Positions 17,801-29,710 of a DNA stretch of 64,000 bases are shown piece by piece. The notes under the pieces are model-generated. The model saw only the letters and a program-made list of their open reading frames with translations, was not told the origin of the DNA and searched no databases. This DNA comes from Acestrorhynchus altus (lineage: Eukaryota; Chordata; Actinopteri; Characiformes; Acestrorhynchidae). The translations under genes were made by a program, and so were the position numbers. Where the stretch lies: assembly GCA_034509495.1 (NCBI GenBank), contig CM067520.1, positions 26,621,287 through 26,685,286 on the forward strand, given 5' to 3'. Position 1 is the first letter of the stretch. Every line of letters begins with the position of its first letter.

Positions 17801-20800
17801 AAGATGGAGATTTAACACAAACCAAAACAGCTGTATCTAGAGCAACAGTAGCGGTGAATACGGGTACGTCAGGTCAGAGCCAGTACAGCTGTGACTATTC
17901 ATACCAGAAAAACAGCTCCATCCTCTCATCATCCAGGAGCAACTCCATCAACATCACTGTGGGTAAGAGCACAGAAGACTTTGTAATGACCTACCAAAAG
18001 TCATGGGACAGAAGTATGTAAGTAGATTATGAAGTGACTTTAAGCCTCAGGGGTTGGTTGTGGGAATACTTACTCCTGTATATGTTTATCTTGTGAGTGA
18101 GGTTGATCACTGATGAGACAAATCAACTTCATATTCAGTGCAGGAGTGTCGCATTCGAGCGGAAAGAACAGACGATGAGGGTGTGGAGACAAACACAGGG
18201 GTTCGTGATTTAATGAAGCACAGAAAAACAAACCTGGGAAACTAACAAACAAAACTGGTGAATTCTAACAAACACACAAAATCCAAACCTAAATAAACAA
18301 AGGAATCAGATATTCAAACAAACATGATCTACAGAAACAAAGACAACAACCAAACCAAGCTACACTTACATATAGAGTGGGGGAACAAGGTACAAACAAG
18401 GTACAAACAAGGTACAAACAAGGTACAAACAAGGTACAAACAAGGGCTAACTACGCTAACATACAGTGAAAGTAACAAAAGGACTGACAAAGAGAGCCTG
18501 AGACAAAAGGTCTTAAGTACAACATGATATTGATCACACCTGGGACATGATAACGAGGGGGCAGGGTCACAAATCAGACACAGATGGGAATGGGTGGAGC
18601 AAGGGAGGAGACAGAACCAAAACAAACAACCCATGTGCTTAGGACCACATGGAAAGAGACAACCAGACAGGAAGACTGGAGGTGAAGGTGAACAGGACTG
18701 ATAAAGGGCAGACATGACAAGGAGACCCCAAGTGCATATCCCAATAAATAGTTTCTGTCCTAAGACTTTTGGGTTTCTAGCGAGAGCATAGATTTACTCT
18801 TGACATATTAAACAGCTCCTTACGTCCACCCTCCCTTGCTTTCAACACTCATGTGTCACCCATGTTGCACCGAGGGCTGCCAGGTGCAGCAAAAAAACAG
18901 TAAAAATCCAGCCAAAATCTGTCTAAATCCCCCTACAGAACCTGAAGCCCAAAATTTAAGGTTCAGAGTCTGAATAAAACATTTAAACTACAAATTTCAT
19001 AAGAAGCCGTTTAAACCTCCTGCTAATTTTATTTGGATTTTATTTTTGGGAACACTTCATTTTAATAAACTGTAGATCCCTTTCAGCCAGGGCTCCAGAC
19101 TAATGCCGTCCGGATAAAAATAGCACACAGGTTGAGGTAAAAACTATTTTTGGATGTTTCTGTGGTGACAGTCTTCCATGCAGTAAAAACAAAGACTCGT
19201 AAAATGAGTAGACCATTGGCTCAAACGTTTAACAGACACTCAACAGGCTTACAGATGAAGTTCACCCTTCAAAAGAAAGGGCCAATCAGCTCGCTGTTTA
19301 TGACCCAGCACAGTTGTAAAGATGGATCCTTCATCTTTAGACAAGCCAATATGGACTTTTGCCCTGTTGAGCTTCAAAAGTCACAGCCTCCTTGATTGCC
19401 TTGGCAATGGTAAGGTGGACCACTGCATTCCTCAGTGGCTAATGGCGAAGCAGAGCTGACCGGTCGTGATGTTATGAAAACAACTTGTTCCAACACCACT
19501 GTGCAGCTGTATGATTTATAATAACAGTATATTGGAGCTACATGTTAGTAAAATTCCACTGTGATGAAAATACATTTTTTAAACTAAAAGTTAAACGTGT
19601 TCAGCAAACAGTAAACAAATGCAAAATAAATGAAATAAAATGTAAAACAAAATGAGACAGTTTTGTGTTCGAGATCACTTGTGTTTCAGTCGTGTTCAGG
19701 TCAGGACAGAGCATCTCAATAAGGTTAAGGTCAAGGCTCTGATTTGGCCAGAATATAAATTTTTCCTTTTGTATGCTTTGGGTCATTGTCCTGTTGCATA
19801 GCCCAGCATCTCTGCAGCTTGAGGAAATGAACTGCTGCTCTCACACTTTCCTGTAAAATCTTCTGATACACTTTTGAGGCCTTGAGGCAGTAAAGCGGTC
19901 ACACATGATGTCCCTCATACGCTTTTCATAAATCTGTGTGGTTTCATGTAGAATTTAATGTTCAAACATTTGCAGCTCGAACTTATAACAAATCAAAGAT
20001 TTTCAGAAAACAAGATGTTCTTCAACAATATGGAACGAAGTTACAACCAATTCAACTGCATTCATTCTTCTTTTTGATAGGTTTAAACGTGAGACTCGTC
20101 AATGGCCCTGGATCCTGCTCTGGTAGAGTGGAGGTTTATTATACTGGTCAGTGAGAACAGTGTGTGATGATGGCTGGGACTTGAATGATGCAGATGTGGT
20201 GTGCAGACAGATGGGATGTGGGACAGCTATCACAGCCCATGTCGGTGCTCATTTTGGTCAGGGAAGTGGCCCGAATACTTCTGGATGTTGGTTGCTCTGG
20301 GAGTGAAAGCTCCATCACAGAGTGTCGTCGTTCTCAATCAGGCAGACACAACTGTAATCATCGTGAAGATGCTGGTGTTACCTGCTCCGATGTTAAATGA
20401 ATTGGTATCTTTATGTTGTAATGCTGTTTAATGTTTAATATGTGTTTACTGAAATAAATAAAATGAATTTTATTTTCTTTTTAAATCAAGTCAGACTGGT
20501 AGATGGAACAGGTGACTGCAGTGGACAGTGAGAGTCAATCATGATGGTCAGTGGGAACGGTGTGCTTGATGATCGCACAAAAGGATATGAATGATGCAAG
20601 TGGTGTGCAGACGGGTGGGATGTGGCAGAACAGTCAGTGCCCCTCTTACTGCCCACTTTGGTCAGGGAAGTGGACCAATATTTCTGGACTATGTTGGTTG
20701 TTCTGGAGGTGAAAACACCCTCACAGGTTGCTCTCATAGAGGATTTGGAATGAACAACTGCAGTCATGGTGAATGCTGGTGTTGTCTGCTCAGGTAAGGT

Positions 20801-23800
20801 TCTGTTCTTGTTAAGAAACACTCTTTCTGGAAAATGGTCACTTACTGAAATGACTTTTTCAGACGTCCTGCAGAGCCCCACCCTCACCTGATCTCCAACA
20901 AGAGTCTACCTGCTTGTCCGTTGAAGCTGTTCGATTCACATATGTACATCACCAAACACAACATCCATCTCTGTAGACTTCCATTTATTTAAAGATGGAG
21001 CATCAATAAAGCCCAAACAGCTGTATCCCTACAACAACATTTACATTGACTGTGGATCACATCAGATCAAGGAACCAGCCTGGCTGTGACTATTCATCCC
21101 GGAGAAAACGCAGCTCCATCCTCTCATCATCGGAACGCTCATCAACATCACTGTGGGTAGACACGAAAACTATATAACGACATGCCAAAGAATGCATGGG
21201 ACAGCGGTAATAAATGTATGACGGCTATCGTCAGTGAGCTGTGAATACTTACACCTGTATACATTGTGAGTGAGGTTGATCACTGGTTAGTGTGTTCATG
21301 GCAAACGTTATGTAAACTATTGAACTTCACTTAAGACCTGAAAGAGGGTCCTAGATGTGGGAAACATTCCATATCAAAGTTGTACAGGCATTTAATATTT
21401 CTCGATCCACAAGTCCATGTGTACAGTGGATACATCATAGAAGGTATTACCACCCATAGTGGACAGTGTCGTGGGTGGTAATGATTATTACTGGCATTTG
21501 GCTAGAACTGTCTGTGCAAAGCGAAAAGCAACTCTGGCAGAAATCAGCTTCACATTCACAGGGAGCCATATGTACATCCCAGGTGAGTGCAGTCGTCTTT
21601 AGCTTCCATGGGACATGACAAAAGTCCTGTGACACCATAATAAGTTTCTGTCCCATGATTTTGGGTTTCTAGTTCATAATAAGCTCTCACCTTATGATCA
21701 TATTTCAAATGCATCTCCAGTCTGCCTGTTGTACATTCTGTGATGGAATGAGGATTGCATTAACTCGCCATCTCTGATCTCAGTTTGAAAGAAGATAAAG
21801 ACGTCTGATGCTTCAGACCTGCAGTTAGTGTTGTCTCTTATGACCAAAACACTGTTTATGTAGTTTGTTGAGCACATTGAGTAAATGTCCCCAGTGGGCT
21901 AGAAGAAGTACTTAGATAGATTTGTAGATCCCTTTTAGCAGCAGTACCTGGCCACAGATGTGTCCTGTAACTACACATAAAATGTGTTGTGAGTTGTGGA
22001 TCATTTCTCCTCTGATAATGTTTTGGTCGATGTTCAGGTCAGGATTAGAGCATCTCCAATAAGGTTAAGGTCAAGACTCTGGTTGGCCCAGAGAATACCG
22101 ATTTTCTTTTGTATGCTTTGGGTCATTGTCCTGTTGCATAGCCAACATCTCTGCAACAGGGGAAATGAACTGCTCTCACACTTTCCTGTAAAATGTTCTG
22201 ATACACTTTTGAGGCCTTGAGGCAGTAAAGCGGTCCGAACACATGATGCTCCCTCATACACTTTTCATAAATCTGTGTGGTTTTATGTAGAAATTAATGT
22301 TCAGATATTTGAAGCTGGAACTTATAACAAATCAACAACTTTCAGAAAACAAGATGTTCTTCAACAATATGGAACGAAGTTACAACCAATTCAACTGCAT
22401 TCATTCTTCTTCTTGATAGATGGTTTTAACCGTGAGACTAGTCAATGGCCCTGGATCCTGCTCTGGTAGAGTGGAGGTTTATTATACTGGTCAGTGGGGA
22501 GCAGTGTGTGATGATGACTGGGACTTGAATGATGCAGAGGTGGTGTGCAGACAGATGGGATGTGGGACAGCTGTCACAGCCCATGTCGGTGCTCACCCAG
22601 TCCAGGAATGGCCAGTGTTCTGGATGATATTTGGTTGCTCTGGGAGTGGCTCCATCGCAAGTGTCGTCGTTCTCAATCAGGCAGACACAGCTGTAATCAT
22701 CATTGAAGATGCTGGTGTTACCTGCTCAGTAAATGAATTGGTATCTTTATGTTGTAATGCTGTTTAATGTTTAATATGTGTTTACTGAAATAAATAGAAT
22801 AGATTTTATTTTCTTTTTTAAATCAGGCGTCAGACTGGTGAATGGAACAGTGACTGCAGTGGGCAGTGGAGGTCAATCACTTGATGGTCAGTGGGAACAG
22901 TGTGTGGTGGTAACTGGGATATGAATGATGCAGAGGTGGTGTGCAAACAGGTGGGATGTGGCAGAGCGGTCAGTGCTCCTCTTACTGCCCACTGGTCGAG
23001 GAAGTGGACCAGTATTTCTGAGACTATGTTGTAGTTTTGTTCTGGAGGTGAAAACACCCTCACAGGTTGCTCTCATAGAGATTTGGAATGAACAACTGCA
23101 GTCATGGTGAAGATACTTTCAGTGTTGTCTGCTCAGGTAAGGATCTGTTCTTGGTAAGAAACACTCTTTCTGGAAAATGAAGATTCACTTACTGAAGCCA
23201 ACTAACAACAGGCGTCCTGCGACCCCACCCTCACCTGATCTCAACAAAGTCTACTGTGATGTCTGGAGAAGATGTTCAGTTCAAATGTGCATCACCCAAA
23301 CCAGCGTCCACCTCTGTAGACTTCCATTTATTTAAAGATGGGCATCAATAAAAACCAGGCTGTATCTACAACAACATTTACATTGACTGTGGATACGTCA
23401 GATCAGAGGCAGTAGCTGGCTGACTATTCATCCGGGCTTAGCTCCATCCTCTCATCATCCAGGAGCAACTCCATCAACATCACTGTGGGTAAGAGCACAG
23501 AAAACTATATAACGACATGCCAAAAGTCATGGGACAGCAGTATGTAAATGTGACTATACGTCAGGAGTCGACTGTGGGAATACTTACACCTGTATACGTT
23601 GTGAGTGAGGTTGATCACTGGTTAGTGTGTTCATGGCAAACGTGAGGTAAACTATTGAACTTCACTTAAGATCTGAAAGAGGGTCCTAGATGTGGGAAAC
23701 ATTCCATATCCAAGGATTGTGCAGAGGCATTTAATATTCCTCAGATCCACAAGTCCATGTGTACTGGGAATACATCAAAGGGTATTACCACCCATAGTGG

Positions 23801-26800
23801 ACAGTGTAAATTAGGTGGTAATGATTATTACTAGCATTTGGCTAGAACTGTCTGTGCAAAGCGAAAAGCAACTCTGGCAGAAATCAGCTTCACATTCAAT
23901 GCAGGAGGCCATATATGCACATCCCACAGGTAGGTGCCGTCGTCTTCAGCTTCCATGGGACATGACAAAAGTCCTGTGACACAATAGTTTCTGTCCTAAG
24001 ATTTTTGGGTTTCTAGTTCTGTAAACTCACCTTATGATCATATTTCAAATGCATCTCCAGTCACCTGTTGTACATTCTGTGATGGAATGAAGGTTGCATT
24101 GCTCATATGTATCTCTGATCTCCAGTTTGAGTAAAGACGTCACAGTGCTTCAGACCTGCAGTTAGTGTTGTCCTCATATGACCAGAACACTGTTTATGTA
24201 GTTTGTTGAGCACATTGAGTAAATGTCCCCAGTGGGCTAGAAGAAGTACTTAGATAGATCTGTAGATCCCCTTTAGCAGCAGTACCTGGCCACAGATGTG
24301 TCCTGTAACTACACATAAAATGTGTTGTGAGGTTGTGGATCATTTCTCCCTGCAAATGTGTTTCAGTCGTGTTCAGGTCAGGACAGGAAATCTCCTCAGG
24401 TTAGGTCAAGACTCTGATTTGGCCAGAATACAAATTTTCTTTTGTATGCTTTGGGTCATTGTCTTGTTGCATAGCCCAGCATCTGCAACAGAAATGAACT
24501 GCTGCTCTCACACTTTCCTGTAAAATGTTCTGATACATTTTTGAGGCCTTGAGGCAGTAAAGCGGTCCGAACACATGATGCTCCCTCATACACTTTTTCA
24601 TAAATCTGTGTGGTTTCATGTAGAATTTAACGTTCAGACATTTGCAGCTGGAACTTATAACAAATCAACAACTTTCAGATGTTCTTCAACAATATGGAAC
24701 GAAGTTACACCAATTCAACTGCATTCATTCTTCTTCTTGATAGATGGTTTAACCGTGAGACTCATCAATGGCCCTGGATCTGTCTGGTAGAGTGGAGGTT
24801 TATTATACTGGTCAGTGGGGAACAGTGTGTGATGATGACTGGGACTTGAATGATGCAGAGGTGGTGTGCAGACAGATGGGATGTGGGAGAGCTATCACAG
24901 CCCATGTCGGTGCTCATTTTGGTCAGAAGTGGCCCAATACTTCTACAGATGATGTTAGTTGCTCTCTGGGGTAAAGCTCCATCATAAAAGATATGGTAGT
25001 TCTCAATCAGGCGAACACAGCTTTGTAATCATCATTGAAGATGCTAAATTGTTACCTGCTCGGTAAATGAATTGGTATCTTTATATTTGTAATGCTGTTT
25101 AATGTTTAATATGTGTTTACTGAAATAAATAAAATGAATTTTTATTTTCTTTTTAAATCAGGCGTCAGACTGGTGGATGGAACAGTGACTGCAGTGGGCA
25201 GTGGAAGTCAATCATGATGGTCAGTGAGAGACAGTGTTAGTGGTAACTGGGATATGAATGATGCAGAGGTGGTGTGCAGACAGGTGGGATGTGGCAGAGC
25301 AGTCAGTGCCCCTCTTACTGCCCACTTTGGTCAGGGAAGTGGACCAGTATTTCTGGACTATGTTGGTTGTTCTGGAAGTGAAAGCACCCTCACAAGTTGC
25401 TCTCATAGAGGATTTGGAATGAACAACTGCAGTCATGAGTGAAGATGCTGGTGTTGTTGTCTGCTTCAGGTAGGATCTGTTCTTGGTAAGAATCACTCTT
25501 TCTGGAAAATGAAGATTTACTTACTGAAATGGCTTCTTTAACAGGCGTCCCGCGGCCCCCTCACCTGATCTCAACAAAGTCTACTGTGATGTCTGGAGAA
25601 GGAGTTCAGTTCAGATGTACATCACCCAAACCAGCGTCCACCTCTGTAGACTTCCATTTATATAAAGATGGAGCATCAATAAAAACCCAAACAGCTGTAT
25701 CTACAACAACATTTAATGTGATTATGGTTACGTCAGGTCAGAACCAGTACAGCTGTGACTATTCATACCAGAAAAACAGCTCCATCATCTCATCATCCAG
25801 AACGCTCATCAACATCACTGTGGGTAAGAGCAGAAATGACTTTTGTAATGACCTACCAAAAGTCATGGGACAAAGCAGTAATAATAAATAGGTGCTAAAG
25901 TGACTTTACCTTCCTGGATCATAAATTTAAAGTTCAGACATTTATAACAAATCAAGCGAAGACTAGAAAGCACAGCGTTCTTCAGCCCAGCAAAGAAGAA
26001 TTTACAATCTACCAGTAAACTATGCGTTGATTCTTCTGTTTGATGAATGGTTGCTGCGTGAGACTGCGTCAATAATACGGATTCTGTTCTGGTAGGTGGA
26101 GGTTTATTATGATGGGCGATGGGGAGCAATTGTGTGATGATCACTGGGACTTGATTGATGCAGAGAGTGTTGTACGAACAGATGGGATGTAGGACAGCTA
26201 TCACAGCTATCAGTGCTCATTTTAGTCGAAGTGGCCCAATACTTCTGGATGATGTTAGTGTTCTGGAAATTGAAAGATCCATCACAGTGTCATCATGGTG
26301 GATCTGGCAGACTAACTGTAATCATGGTGAATGCTGGAATTACTTGCTCTGGTAAGAAAATCTACATTTTATATTTATGTACCGTTTTAATGTCTAACAC
26401 TCACCATTTTTATATGAATAAAATGTTTCTTTTATACTATCAAATCAGACGTCAGACTGGTGAATGGAACAGGTGACTACCGGTGGGCCGAGTGGAGGTC
26501 AATCATGATGGTCAGTGGGGAACAGTGTGTGATGATAACTGGGATATGAATGATGCTGCAGTGGTGTGCAGACGGGTGGGATGTGGCAAGAGCAGTCAGT
26601 GCCCCTCTTACTGCCCACTTGTGGTCAGGAAGTGGACAATATTTCTGGATGATGTTGGTTGTTCTGAAGTGAAAGCACCCTCACAGGTTGCTCTCATAGA
26701 GGATTTGGAATGAACATTGCAGTCATGGTGAGAGATGCTGGTGTTGTCTGCTCGGAAGTAGGAGATCTGTTCTTGGTAAACACTCTTTCTGGAAAATGAA

Positions 26801-29673
26801 GATTCACTTACTGAAATGACTTCTTTAACAGGCGTCCACCGAGAAGTTACCCTCACTGATCTCAACAAAGTCTGCTGTGATGTCTGAAGAAACTGTTCGG
26901 TTCCAAAAATGTACATCCCACCCAAACCAGCATCCACCTCTGTGAACCCATTTATATAAAGATGGAGCATCAATAAAGCCCAAACAGCTGTATCTCAGCA
27001 ACATTGGTATGATTATGGTTACGTCAGGTCAGTCAGTACAGCTGTGACTATTCATACCAGAAAAACAGCTCCATCATCTCATCATCCAGGAGCAACTCCA
27101 TCAACATCACTGTGGGTAAGAGCAGAAATGACTTTATAATGACCTACCAAAAGTCATGGGACAGCAGTATGTAAATAGATTGCTAAGTGACTTTACCACC
27201 TGGATCATAAATTTAAGGTTCGAACATTTATAACAGATCAACGAAGACCTTCCAGAAAACACAGCGTTCTTCCAACAAAGGAGCGTTGATATATTAATGA
27301 ATTGATTCTTCTGTTTGATAGATGGTTTAAGCGTCGGGCTTCGTCAATGGCACTGGATCCTGCTCTGGTAGAGTGGAGGTTTATTATGATGGACGATGGG
27401 GAACAGTGTGTGATGATCACTGGGACTTGAATGATGCCAAGGTGGTGTGTGCGAACACAGAGATGGGATGTCAGGACTATAAGTGCACATGTCGATTGCT
27501 CATTTGGTCAGGAAGTAGTCACCGGGCTTGTTCTGGATGATGTTAATTGTTCTGGAAGTGAAAGATCATCACAGTGTGTGATCATGGTGGATCTGGCAGA
27601 CACAACTAATGTCATGGTGAAGATGCTGGAGTTACTTGCTCTGGTAAGAAAATCTGCATTTTTATGTTGTAATGCTGTTTAATGTCTAACACTCATTTTT
27701 ATGTATGAATAAATGTTTTCTTCTTATGCTGTAAATCAGAAGTCAGACTGGTGAATGGAACAGGTGACTGGGTAGGCGGTGGAGTCCAATCATGATGGTC
27801 AGTGATGAGAGACAGTGTGTGGTGGTAACTGGGATATGAATGATGCAGAGGTGGTGTGTGCAGACACGTGGGATGTGGCAAACAGTCAGTGCCCCTCTTA
27901 CTCCACTTTGGTCAGGAAGTGGACCAGTATTTCTGGATGATGTTGGTTGTTCTGGAGGTGGCACCCTCACAGTTTGCTCTCATAGAGGATTTGGAATGAA
28001 CAGCTGCAGTCATGGTGAAGATATGCACGGTGTTGTCTGCTCAGGTAAGGTTCTGTTCTTGGTAAGAAACACTCTTTCTGGAAAATGAAGATTCACTTAC
28101 TGAAATGACTTCTTTAACAGACGTCCATGAGCCCACCCTCACCCTGATCTCAACAAAGTCTACTGTGATGTCTGGAAGAGCTGTTAGGTTCAGTGTGTCA
28201 CCCAAACCAGCGTCACCTCTGTAGACTTTATTTATATAAGATGGAGCATCGGTAAAAACCCAAACTGCTATCTGCAGCAGCATTTAATGTGATTATGGTT
28301 ACATCAAGTCAGAGCCAATTACAGCTGTGACTATTCATACCAGAAAAACCACGACTCCATCATCTCATCATCAGAACGCTCATCAAGCATCACTGTGGGT
28401 AAAGAGCAGAAATGACTTTGTAATGACCTACCAAAGTCATGGGACAGCAGTATAAATGAATTGCTAAGTGACTTTACCTTTACCTGGATCATAGAATTTA
28501 AGGTTCAGACATTTATAACAAATTTAAACGAAGACCTTCAGAAAACACAACGTTCTTCAACAAGGAAGGAATTTACAATCTGTTAAACTGTGCGTTGATT
28601 CTTCTGTTTGATAGATGGTTTAAACGTGAGACTCGTCAATGGCACTGGATCCTGTTCTGGTAGAGTGGAGGTTTATTATGATGGACGATGGGGAACAGTG
28701 TGTGATGATCACTGGGACTTGAACGATGCAGAGGTGTTGTGCAGACAGATGGGATGTGGGACAGCTATCAGAGCCCATATCGGTGCTCATTTTGGTCAGG
28801 GAAGTGGCCCGATACATCTACATGATATTGATTGTTCTGGAAGTGAAAGATCCATCACAGTGTGTGATCATAGTGGATCTTACATACAGAACTGTCATCA
28901 TGGTGAAGATGCTGGAGTTACTTGCACAGGTAAGAACAAAGTCGTTTTAGTTTGTAATACTATTTAACATCTGGGTTTATTTTATGCTCCTCAGGGTGAA
29001 TTAAAGGATGTGCTTAATAATGATTTCTTTTGGATGTGAAATCCCCACGTCACTAAAGCTGCCTGGTGCTTTAGCTTTTTGCAGAAGGTTAAAGTTAAAA
29101 TACAGAGAAAAGAAAATGTTATTTAAACCTTATGATTCAGAATTTGATTGTGAAATGGTGAGAGTTTTCTTCTTCCTGGCTGAAAAAAGGATCTCAAACA
29201 TAAAGTTAACCCTTGGAGATCTAGCCCAATTTTTGACTTTGCTTCTTTTATTCGTGATAATAGTAACGAATAATAATGGTCACATGCCATATGCTGATAT
29301 CTTTTTGGAAGACCTCTGGCTTTTCAGGTATGTAATTACTTGAGGTGTAAATACTATCAGAAGTTTAATATCTTCATGAAAGTGGTCAAGTTTACATCCA
29401 TTTGGCCAAATTTTTGACTGTAGAGACTTGAAACTGAAATGAAACCTTAGATCTCTGGTCAAAATGGTTCCAGTTGGGTGTCTGTAAGCTGATAATCTAT
29501 AAACGTTGATGATATTCTGTTATATGGCTTCATTACTGTGACACAATATACTAGAACTAGAACACAGACTTCTGATTTCTAAAACTGCTGATCATAGCAG
29601 GCCAAGCTGTATTTCGTTCAGGGCCAATATGGTCAATATTTCAGTGGATCTTATAAAAACTGTTTTACTATAC

Positions 29674-29710
<37 letters not shown>

